Assembly (NCBI RefSeq): GCF_011320095.1
Contig: NZ_JAANOY010000003.1
Coordinates: 124,001 to 188,000, forward strand
Origin: Cognatiluteimonas telluris
GTDB taxonomy: Bacteria > Pseudomonadota > Gammaproteobacteria > Xanthomonadales > Xanthomonadaceae
Direction: 5' to 3'
DNA length: 64,000 nucleotides
Shown piece after piece: positions 57,606-64,000 of the stretch (its first letter is position 1; the number at the start of each line of letters is the position of its first letter). The notes beneath the pieces are model-generated. The model had not been told where the DNA came from and made no database searches. It saw nothing but the letters and a program-made list of their open reading frames with translations. The translations under genes and the position numbers were made by a program.

Positions 57606-57965
57606 TGGCTTCCGGAGGCATGGCTTGAAGTTCCCTGGGGCGATTGACGGCGGCATGCATCGCTGAGTCGCGCGCTGGCATGTCGTAGGACAGCGTCAGA
57701 AGGTCGACATGGTCGGCCGGGATCGCACGGCAGCCCCGGGGCCGGTCCTGCGCGATCGGATCGCCCACCGCGGGGACGGCGGCGACCGGCGGCGCGCCAC
57801 CGGCCGGCACTGCAGGCTGGGACGGCGTCGCGTCGGGCAGCGCCAGCGCAGCAGCGAGCGTCCAAGACAGCATCCGGCACCGTCACCGGGGAAGATCACA
57901 TCCGGCAGTCGAGGGCGAACACGCTCGCCGGAAACCGCCCGGCCCACACCCGGTTGGCGGGCGCG
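57606..57965. other. Interval between the NosD-like gene and the flavin-binding gene
   Basis: 360 bases. A minus-strand frame from 57873 to 57541 begins with a signal-like MLSWTLAAALALP and Pro/Ala sequence, but runs antisense into the NosD-like gene and loses any protein-like pattern. I do not call it as a gene; it may be a remnant of one. No terminator seen. Confidence 0.5.
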
Positions 57966-58457
57966 TCAGTGCAGGTTCACGTGGGCGACGTTGTCCCTGG
58001 CGTCCTGTTTCGGATCGCCGCCCAGCAGGATCCGGATCCCGGCCAGCAGGCTGCCCGTGTTGCGCCAGATTTCGGCATGGGCTGGATCGAAACGCAGCAA
58101 TGCCAGCCTGGGGTCGTCCTTGCCGCCCTCGTACCAGGCGGCGGCGAATGGATTCCACAGCCGGTCGATCGTCGCCCGGTCCTGGTCCAGGGCCAGGCGG
58201 CCTTCGATGCTGGCGAACAGGTCGTGGTCCTTGGCCACGTAGGCGACGACGGCGCCGTCGCCGCGGTCGAGTTCGCGCACCAGCGCGTTGTCCGTCGCGG
58301 TGAAGAACCACAGCGGCCCGCTGTCGCCTTCGACCTGCGCCGTCATCGGGCGCAGGTGGCCCCGTTCGGCGCCGCCAAGCCCGAGCATGACCGTGCGATC
58401 GTCGCCCAGTCCCTTCCACAACGCCCGCTGCAGATCCTGTTCCGTCTCGACGGTCAT
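57966..58457 (-). CDS. Pyridoxamine-5'-phosphate-oxidase-fold stress protein
   Basis: A 163-residue split-barrel flavin-binding protein of the general-stress-protein-26 type. Characteristic stretches are LRPMTAQVEGDSGPLWFFTATD, VVAYVAKDHDLFASIEGRL, DRATIDRLWNPFAAAWYEGGKDDP and RFDPAHAEIWRN. In the family the barrel binds FMN, FAD or F420. The start at 58457 (MTVETEQ) has GGGAGAAGG directly before it; ATG 58475 would place that ribosome site inside the gene. Confidence 0.85.
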   Translation of the reverse strand: MTVETEQDLQRALWKGLGDDRTVMLGLGGAERGHLRPMTAQVEGDSGPLWFFTATDNALVRELDRGDGAVVAYVAKDHDLFASIEGRLALDQDRATIDRLWNPFAAAWYEGGKDDPRLALLRFDPAHAEIWRNTGSLLAGIRILLGGDPKQDARDNVAHVNLH

Positions 58458-58551
58458 CGCCTTCTCCCAGCCCAAACAGGCTGGCAGCGTAGGCCGCCAA
58501 TGCGGAACATCGCGTCAACATGCACGCCGCACGGCGCCGTGAATTGCCGGA

Positions 58552-59670
58552 TCAGCGCTCGAACCACGCGCCGCTATCGGCGAGGCCGGCTTGCATCGAG
58601 CGCAGCGAGCGCGTGTCGGCATTGACGATCCGCAACCCGTACCTGGGTTGCGTCAGCGACGGGTCCAGGAAATCGCGGCGCGTCGCAAGCACGTGGACGT
58701 TGTCCTTGGACCACTGCGCGGCGATGTAGGCATGGTTGGCCGTGCGTGAAATCGTCAGCATCCGCAGGTTGGAGCCGTCGGCATTGATCACGTACAGCGG
58801 TTCGTAATGGCAGCTGCAGCTTCCGGCCGTGTCGTAGACCTCGCCGGTGAACGCGATGCGCCGACCATCCGGCGACCAGCGCGGGGAATACCCCGTCCCG
58901 AGCTCCATGCTGGCCCCGGTGGCGAAGTCGACCCGGGTCATGGTTTCGGCATACGGGTAGAAATTCGCGTACACGCCCTGGCGGCCATCAGCGGAAAATT
59001 CCAGCCGCTTGGGCTCGTCCACCACGCGATCGTCGAGCACCGTCGCCGCACCGGTCGTCGCATCGACGCGATACGCCAGCGAGCGCCACGTGGGTTCCAG
59101 GCTGCCGGTGTAGTAGCCGGCCTGCACGAACATCGCCTTGCCATCGCGCGACCACGCCGGTCGCTGCAGTTGCGCCGGGCGCGGTGGGCAGAACAGATCG
59201 CGGTGGTGGCCGTTTTCCTCGATGACCGCCAGGCAATTGCGATCGCTGTAGTTGGCGATGTAGCCGATGCGGTTGGTCGGCCCCCAGACCGGCAGCACGA
59301 AACTGCCGGCGGTGAAGGTCAGGCGGGTGACGTGTTTCGTGCGCGGATCGAGCGTGAACAGGTTGAACCGCGTGTCCCCGCGGCGCGACCGGGTGACTCC
59401 GTGCTCGAAGACGATGCACGTTCCATCGGGCGACCAGCTCGCGCTGTCGTCGATGGTGGCATCGCCGAGCTTGGTCAGCGCCAGGCTGCGGCTGCCCGAT
59501 CCGGCCAGCAGGAGACTGCTGCTTTGCAGCGTCCCGTCGGCGTTGACCTTCGGTTGGCTGAAGACGATCCGGCTGATCCCGGCCGCCTGCGCCGGCCATG
59601 CGGATCCAGCCAGCGCCGCGGCAGCGGCGAAGACCAACGCAATGGCGTTGCGGGCGAATGGCATGTGCAT
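58552..59670 (-). CDS. Secreted TolB-like beta-propeller protein
   Basis: A 372-residue exported protein (signal LVFAAAAALAGSAWPAQAAG). It contains repeated WD40-like/PD40 blades of the TolB kind: DDSASWSPDGTCIVFEHG, LQRPAWSRDGKAMFVQAG, GYSPRWSPDGRRIAFTGE. Such propellers mediate protein-protein contacts. It lacks the TolB N-terminal domain and tol-pal genes are absent, so it is a stand-alone propeller. The start at 59670 is chosen because AGGGGAAAA lies before it. Confidence 0.83.
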   Translation of the reverse strand: MHMPFARNAIALVFAAAAALAGSAWPAQAAGISRIVFSQPKVNADGTLQSSSLLLAGSGSRSLALTKLGDATIDDSASWSPDGTCIVFEHGVTRSRRGDTRFNLFTLDPRTKHVTRLTFTAGSFVLPVWGPTNRIGYIANYSDRNCLAVIEENGHHRDLFCPPRPAQLQRPAWSRDGKAMFVQAGYYTGSLEPTWRSLAYRVDATTGAATVLDDRVVDEPKRLEFSADGRQGVYANFYPYAETMTRVDFATGASMELGTGYSPRWSPDGRRIAFTGEVYDTAGSCSCHYEPLYVINADGSNLRMLTISRTANHAYIAAQWSKDNVHVLATRRDFLDPSLTQPRYGLRIVNADTRSLRSMQAGLADSGAWFER

Positions 59671-60062
59671 GGCGGTTTTCCCCTGCGTGATGGACAACAC
59701 GATTTGTCGCGTCGCATCGTTGCCGCGCCATGGCTCACGATCAGGTGAAAAACGCCGGGGAAAATGCGTTTGGGCGCAACCGCCGATGACTCGTTCACGC
59801 GATTGCGCGTGCGCACGGTGAAGCCATCGGGCACGGTGCGTGCATCGTGATGCGCGTTGGATGCGATGGCTGCATCTCCACCTTCACCCTGGAGTCATGA
59901 CGCTGACCAGGCGACAGCTCCGGCGTTTGCGTATGCTCGTCGCGCGCGTTCATCATCGGTCGGCGGCGTGGCTGGCCATCCGCTGACTGCGCGCTCACGA
60001 ACGCGCTGGCATGTTCGGCCAGTGCACATCATCCAGCCGCCCATCGCGAGCGAGGCCTGCCC
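59671..60062. other. Divergent intergenic region upstream of the propeller and DUF3011 genes
   Basis: 392 bases with no credible gene. It must contain promoters for both divergent genes. Several AT-richer patches (e.g. GAAAAACGCC and GTTTGCGTATGCTC) are candidate elements, but I could not place a clear -35/-10 pair. Confidence 0.5.
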
Positions 60063-60698
60063 ATGAACCTTTGCCTGAAAGTGTCCGCGGCGGCGTTCGC
60101 CGTATTGCTGGCCGGTTGCGTGAGTTACCCGGGAGACCCGGGCTACGGTGGCTACCCGGGCAACGGCTATCCGCCGGCCAACGGATACCCCAACGGCTAT
60201 CCGCCACCCAACGGTTATCCCGGCGGCTATCCGCCACCCAACGGCTATCCGCCTGGCGACGCCTATCGCGGCGCCACCATCCGTTGCGAATCCACCGACA
60301 ACAACACGCGGCATTGCGCGGTAGGTACCCGCGGGGGCGTGTACCTGAGCCGGCAACTGTCCGATTCGCCCTGCACGCAGGGACGCACGTGGGGCTATGA
60401 CAATCGCGGCATCTGGGTGACCGGTGGCTGCCGCGCCGAATTCGTCGTCGGCGCCGGCGGCTATCCGCCCTACGGCGCGGGGCCCTACGGTGGTGGCGTC
60501 GGCAATGGCGGCGGCCAGGTCGTGCGCTGCGAATCGCAGGACGGGCACTCACGCCATTGCGATGCGCCGGTCTATCGCGGCGTGCAGTTGCAGCGGACGT
60601 TGTCCGATTCGGCCTGCATCGAAGGCCGCACCTGGGGCTGGGATCGCACCGGCATCTGGGTCGACCGCGGCTGCCGGGCGGAATTCCGCGTCTACTGA
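60063..60698 (+). CDS. DUF3011 repeat lipoprotein
   Basis: A 211-residue predicted lipoprotein: the signal ends in the lipobox LLAGC. Residues 22-68 are a Pro/Gly/Tyr-rich spacer built of NGYPPP/NGYPGG repeats. Two DUF3011 repeats follow, each with CES-x5-RHC, QLSDS/TLSDS, GRTWGYD/GRTWGWD and GIWV...GCRAEF. The pairs of cysteines suggest disulfides. Function of DUF3011 is unknown; members are common in xanthomonads. GC-rich hairpin 60713-60737 lies after the stop. Confidence 0.85.
   Translation: MNLCLKVSAAAFAVLLAGCVSYPGDPGYGGYPGNGYPPANGYPNGYPPPNGYPGGYPPPNGYPPGDAYRGATIRCESTDNNTRHCAVGTRGGVYLSRQLSDSPCTQGRTWGYDNRGIWVTGGCRAEFVVGAGGYPPYGAGPYGGGVGNGGGQVVRCESQDGHSRHCDAPVYRGVQLQRTLSDSACIEGRTWGWDRTGIWVDRGCRAEFRVY
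60148..60262 (+). repeat. Tandem repeats coding the NGYPPP spacer
   Basis: Short in-frame units of about 15-24 bases with the core GGCTATCCGCCA-CCCAACGG recur at least four times within the DUF3011 gene. They could vary in number by slippage and so change spacer length. Confidence 0.7.
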
Positions 60699-60743
60699 CG
60701 GCCCATTGAATCCGGGCGCCGGAATCACCGGCGCCCGTGCAAC

Positions 60744-60923
60744 TCAGTCGGCGGCATCGCGCACGTCGTCGGCAGCCTTGCCGACTTCGCGCTGTACCTT
60801 GCCGGCGTTCTTTTCGATGTTGCCCGAAAGCTCCTTCGAGCGATCGCCGGTGACCTTGCCGACGCCTTCCTTGACCGCGCCCTTGAGTTCGTGCGAAGCG
60901 CCGTCCTTTCGGTTGTTGTCCAT
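60744..60923 (-). CDS. CsbD family stress protein
   Basis: A 59-residue hydrophilic protein, MDNNRKDGASHELKGAVKEG..., ending DVRDAAD. It contains the CsbD signature KGAVKEGVGKVTGDRSKELSG and a lysine/alanine-rich amphipathic helix. CsbD proteins are small, abundant and induced by general stress; their mechanism is unknown. AGGAGAACCCC precedes the ATG. Convergent with the DUF3011 gene, with a GC hairpin (60713-60737) between the stops. Confidence 0.88.
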   Translation of the reverse strand: MDNNRKDGASHELKGAVKEGVGKVTGDRSKELSGNIEKNAGKVQREVGKAADDVRDAAD

Positions 60924-61072
60924 GGGGTTCTCCTGTTAGCCGGGATCGGCAGTGACAGCTTTACGCCATGCCGGGTTGCCGCATCGTGAGCAGTCGCCTC
61001 CGAGACGCGCAGCCGGATGCCCGCATCGCGCATTCATGCGAGCATTGCGCCCTCTGAAGGCAAGGATCTCCC

Positions 61073-62041
61073 ATGCGCGCGTCGATGACCGGAAGTTGTG
61101 CGTTGTTCATGTACCTGCTCGTTGCGCCGCCATTGGCGCGCGCGCAAACCGCCCCCGCGCATGCGCATGCAGCGCCCAGCGCGGCGACCGCCACGCTGGC
61201 ATCGGCCGAAGCATTCTCCAAGGCCCATCCGCGCAACGCCGATGGCTGGGTGGCGCTGGCGCGTGCACGCTTGATGGCCGGCAAAGCCGAGCCGGCGATC
61301 GCCGCTGCGCAGAAGGCCACCCAGCTCGCGCCGGGCAATGCGCAGGCGTTCTTCATGCTGGGCAACGCGTACGGCATGCGCATCGGGCAGGTAGGCATGT
61401 TGTCGAAGATGAGCATCGCGCCGAAGCTGCGCGATGCCTTCGAGCGCACGGTGCAACTCGATCCGGGTCAACTGGAGGCGCGCGGCGACCTGATTTCGTA
61501 TTACCTGCAGGCGCCGTCGATGCTCGGTGGCGGTATCGAGAAGGCGCGCGCGCAGGCGGTCGAGATCGGCAAGCGCGATGCCGCGCAGGGCCTGCTGGCG
61601 CGGGCCGGCATCGCCCGCTTCGAGCACAAGGCCGACCTTGCGCTCTCGCTGTACCGCAACGCGCTTGCCGCAAAGCCGCACGATCGCGATACCCGGCTGG
61701 CCGTGATCATGGGCTACGAGCAGATGGAGCGGTGGGCGGATGCCTTCGGCCTGCTGCATGCCTGGACCGTCGAGGATCCGTCCACGGGCGCCGCTTGGTA
61801 CCAGACTGGCCGCGCATCGGCCTTGTCCGGGTTGCATGCGGACGAAGGCATCGCCGCACTTCAGCGCTACCTGGCGATGCCGCACGCCGCCGACGACGTC
61901 GACAACAAGCATGCGCTGTATCGCATGGGGCAGATCCAGGCCAGGGCCGGCCGCAAGGCCGACGCCCGTGCCAGCTGGCAGCAGGCGCTGAAGCTGGATC
62001 CGGACTTCACCGAAGCGCGAGAGGCGTTGGCGGCCTCGTAA
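61073..62041 (+). CDS. Secreted TPR-repeat protein
   Basis: A 322-residue exported protein with signal peptide (LFMYLLVAPPLARAQ). At least four tetratricopeptide-like units follow: ADGWVALARARLMAGKAEPAIAAAQKATQLAPGNAQAFFMLGNAY, DLALSLYRNALAAKPHDRDTRL and, last, DARASWQQALKLDPDFTEARE. TPRs scaffold protein complexes; no catalytic part is visible. Start at 61073 gives a complete signal peptide. Confidence 0.85.
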   Translation: MRASMTGSCALFMYLLVAPPLARAQTAPAHAHAAPSAATATLASAEAFSKAHPRNADGWVALARARLMAGKAEPAIAAAQKATQLAPGNAQAFFMLGNAYGMRIGQVGMLSKMSIAPKLRDAFERTVQLDPGQLEARGDLISYYLQAPSMLGGGIEKARAQAVEIGKRDAAQGLLARAGIARFEHKADLALSLYRNALAAKPHDRDTRLAVIMGYEQMERWADAFGLLHAWTVEDPSTGAAWYQTGRASALSGLHADEGIAALQRYLAMPHAADDVDNKHALYRMGQIQARAGRKADARASWQQALKLDPDFTEAREALAAS

Positions 62042-62089
62042 GGAACGCGGGCTTGTGCAAAGCCGGCGGCGTCGCGTCGTGACGCGCGC

Positions 62090-63067
62090 TCAGCGGAACA
62101 CCAGCACCAGCATAAGCACGACGTTCACCAGCAGCAGCGGCAACGCGGTCGGTACCTGCGCGCGGATCACGCCGTTGGGATCGTCGAGCTCGAGCAGCGC
62201 GGCGGGAACCAGGTTGAAGTTGGCCGCCATTGGCGTGAGCAGCGTGCCGCAGTAGCCGGTCAGCATGCCCAGCGATCCGAGGATCGCCGGATCGGCGCCA
62301 TGGCGCTGGATCAGCAGTGGTAGTCCAATGCCCGCGGTCATCACCGGGAACGCCGCGAACGCATTGCCCATGATCACGGTGAACAACACCATCCCCGACG
62401 CGTAGGCCAGCAGGCAGGCGACGCGGCTGTCGGTCGGGATCACTGCCGAGACCAGCGCGGCGACGGCGTCGCCCACGCCACTGGCGGCGAAGACACCACC
62501 CAGCGTGGCCAGCACCAGCGGCAGCAACGCGGCCCAGCCCATGGTGTCGAGCAGGCGACGGCCTTCCGAGGGTGCGGCCAGCAGCGGCTCGCGGGTCACT
62601 AGGATCGCCGCGGCCGCCGCGATCACGCTGGCCAGCGCGAGGCCGATCAGGGTCGCGCTGCCTTCGCCGAGCAATGGTCGTCCCGCCAGCGTCAACGCCG
62701 GTCCCGCGATCGCCACCAGCACCGTCAGCAATGGGATCAACAGCGCCGGCACGAACAGCCAATGTCCCAGCCGCAGCGCGGAAGCCTGGCGTTGTGCTGC
62801 GGGTGCTTCCTCGTGCGACGCGCGGCGCATCCGCACCGCGAGCAGCGCCAATGCGATCACGCCGATGCCGGCCAGTTGCGCCGGTCGCGGATCGCCAGAC
62901 TTGCTCGCGGCAAGGATCGCGTCGCCACCGGCGAACAGCAACGCCAGCACCGCCCAGAACCCGGCATGCATCCAGCGCCGTTCGCGCGCGTTGCGCCACG
63001 CGGCGTACAGCAGGAAGGCCGCGAGCAGCCAGTAGAAGACGCCGATGTCCAATGGCAACAGGCGCAT
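62090..63067 (-). CDS. DUF979 membrane protein, putative 5-oxoproline permease subunit
   Basis: A 325-residue polytopic membrane protein (about nine helices). Typical segments are LPLDIGVFYWLLAAFLLYAAW, MGWAALLPLVLATLGGVFA, VIMGNAFAAFPVMTAGIGLPLLI and GMLTGYCGTLLTPMAANFNLVPAALLELDDPNGVI. The DUF979 and DUF969 genes are, from general knowledge, paired beside pxpABC, and are thought to form a 5-oxoproline transporter. ATG 63067 overlaps the DUF969 stop (TGATG). Confidence 0.85.
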   Translation of the reverse strand: MRLLPLDIGVFYWLLAAFLLYAAWRNARERRWMHAGFWAVLALLFAGGDAILAASKSGDPRPAQLAGIGVIALALLAVRMRRASHEEAPAAQRQASALRLGHWLFVPALLIPLLTVLVAIAGPALTLAGRPLLGEGSATLIGLALASVIAAAAAILVTREPLLAAPSEGRRLLDTMGWAALLPLVLATLGGVFAASGVGDAVAALVSAVIPTDSRVACLLAYASGMVLFTVIMGNAFAAFPVMTAGIGLPLLIQRHGADPAILGSLGMLTGYCGTLLTPMAANFNLVPAALLELDDPNGVIRAQVPTALPLLLVNVVLMLVLVFR

Positions 63068-63750
63068 CAGGAGCCCGCGTTGCCGCGTTTGCGCAGCAGC
63101 GCGCGCTGGAACAGCACGATCCGGATCGCATGGATCACGAACGCCGCGATCGCCGTCGGCAACGCCCATAGCGCGATGTGCAGCGGCTCGAGCACGATGC
63201 CGTTCTGGGCGAAGAAGCCCTGGATCAGCAGCACCGCACCCAAGGCGACGAAGACATCCTCGCCGAAGAACAGGCCGACGTTGTCGGTGGCCGCATCCAG
63301 CGCCAGCAGGCGTTGGCGCTCCTGCTGATCGATCGCGCCGAAGGTCTTCACCGCGGCGGCTTCGCTCATCGGCGCCAGCAGGGGCCGCACCGTCTGCGCC
63401 GGGCCGGCGACGTTGGTCAAACCGAGCATGCTCAGCAGCTGGCGCAAGCCGAGGTAACCGATCAGCAGGCGCGCCAGGGTCATGCCGCGCAGGCGCAGGA
63501 TCCAGCCATGGACATGCTCGCGCAGCCCCGCGCGCTCGAGCACGCCGATCGCCGGCAGCGTCAGCACGAACAGCAGCAGCGCGCGATTGGAGACGAAGCT
63601 TTCGCCCAGCAACGCCAGTAACGCGCCGACCGACTTGCCCGCGAGCAGGCCGCTGGCCAGGCCCGCGGCGACGACCACCGCGACCGGATTGAAGCGGATG
63701 ACGAAGCCGATGACGACGATCGCGATGCCCAGCAGCGGCCAGTAGTTCAT
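63067..63750 (-). CDS. DUF969 membrane protein, putative 5-oxoproline permease subunit
   Basis: A 227-residue membrane protein. MNYWPLLGIAIVVIGFVIRFNPV is the family start; LPAIGVLERAGLREH, YLGLRQLLSMLGLTNVAGPAQTVRPLLAPMSEAAA and FFGEDVFVALGAVLLIQGF are conserved-looking. It is encoded in the same orientation between pxpA and the DUF979 gene. The start at 63750 overlaps the pxpA stop codon by four bases; the in-frame extension to 63852 would lie inside pxpA. Confidence 0.87.
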   Translation of the reverse strand: MNYWPLLGIAIVVIGFVIRFNPVAVVVAAGLASGLLAGKSVGALLALLGESFVSNRALLLFVLTLPAIGVLERAGLREHVHGWILRLRGMTLARLLIGYLGLRQLLSMLGLTNVAGPAQTVRPLLAPMSEAAAVKTFGAIDQQERQRLLALDAATDNVGLFFGEDVFVALGAVLLIQGFFAQNGIVLEPLHIALWALPTAIAAFVIHAIRIVLFQRALLRKRGNAGS

Positions 63751-64000
63751 TGCGCATGCCCCGGCGCGCGGATGTCGACGCCTTCGTCTCCCAGCGCGGC
63801 GCGCAGCGCGGTGGCGAAGGCGACCGCATCGACGCGGTCGCCATGCAGGCACAGTGTGTCCGCGCGCAGTGGCACGCGCTGGCCATCGCGCGCGATCACG
63901 TCGCCCTCGCGCAGCAGGCGCCGCACCTGCGCCAGCGATGCATCGAGATCCTCGATCATCGCGCCGGGCGTTCCACGCGGCGCCAGGCGGCCATCGGCCT
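63747..64000 (-). CDS. pxpA: 5-oxoprolinase subunit PxpA, C-terminal fragment
   Basis: The C-terminal 83 codons of a LamB/YcsF-family protein; the start lies beyond the right edge. ADGRLAPRGTPGAMIEDLDASLAQV and LRADTLCLHGDRVDAVAFA are the family end signatures. PxpA works with PxpB and PxpC to hydrolyse 5-oxoproline (pyroglutamate) to glutamate with ATP. It is followed by, and overlaps, DUF969. Confidence 0.88.
   Translation of the reverse strand, partial: ADGRLAPRGTPGAMIEDLDASLAQVRRLLREGDVIARDGQRVPLRADTLCLHGDRVDAVAFATALRAALGDEGVDIRAPGHAQ

Noticed and set aside
57541-57873. Minus-strand frame with signal-like start MLSWTLAAALALP
   Set aside because: Pro/Ala-rich then Arg-rich, and antisense to the end of the NosD-like gene; possibly a decayed gene but not supportable.
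60148-60262. Short direct repeats as a possible CRISPR array
   Set aside because: Units are in frame within the DUF3011 gene, code for NGYPPP repeats and have no spacers of constant length.
62090-63886. Single long frame suggesting a DUF969-DUF979 fusion
   Set aside because: The long frame upstream of 63067 is a shadow; the DUF969 domain is in a different frame with its own start and stop.

Overview
The window is a chromosomal segment of a high-GC gammaproteobacterium, most likely of the Xanthomonadaceae/Lysobacteraceae (Lysobacter or Luteimonas type). The reasons are the GC-rich codon usage, the murJ-ribF-ileS-lspA-ispH and rplU-rpmA-obgE neighbourhoods, REP-like GCGGCTTCAGCCGC palindromes, and a RIO kinase beside M28 and M14 peptidases. 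I could run no database search, so the taxon is an inference from gene content. I see no rRNA, CRISPR array, prophage or insertion sequence.

Layout. 1-5,660 is a phosphate-starvation block: pstB (cut by the edge), pstA and pstC, a threonine aldolase, pstS, and a divergent phosphate-type porin. PstS, pstC and the porin each have an upstream Pho-box-like repeat. 5,654-12,207 holds housekeeping and lipid genes: nth, a Cys-rich protein, enoyl-CoA hydratase, a degenerate FKBP, a DUF1289-Nudix-sulfurtransferase chain, an ECI1-like isomerase, a copper chaperone and a thioesterase coupled to uvrA. 12,204-24,990 is the core set uvrA, rplU, rpmA, obgE, rpsT, murJ, ribF, ileS, lspA and ispH. A REPIN-like element and tRNA-Thr(CGT) follow.

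25,390-44,162 is the most interesting part: a compact Wzx/Wzy-type exopolysaccharide locus. It encodes a Wzb-type phosphatase, a WecA-type initiating transferase fused to a catalytically degraded UDP-GlcNAc 2-epimerase domain, a Wzc tyrosine kinase, two tandem asparagine-synthase-like proteins without a glutaminase domain, three beta-helix proteins with twin-arginine signals, a flippase, a polymerase candidate, one glycosyltransferase, a DUF218 protein and the Wza exporter. With one initiating enzyme and one further glycosyltransferase, the locus predicts a very short repeat unit. The two synthetases may amidate or aminoacylate it, and the secreted beta-helix proteins may cut, epimerise or bind it. 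This is the best candidate for an undescribed system.

44,291-64,000 is a mixed accessory and housekeeping region: radA, a six-helix membrane protein, an M28 peptidase, RIO kinase, an M14 peptidase, peroxiredoxin, a histidine phosphatase, a DUF3298-like protein, a monothiol glutaredoxin-like protein, an old-yellow-enzyme homologue, a fourth beta-helix protein, a flavin-binding stress protein, a TolB-like propeller, a DUF3011 lipoprotein, a CsbD protein and a TPR protein. It ends with DUF979-DUF969-pxpA (cut by the edge), a likely 5-oxoproline uptake and hydrolysis operon.
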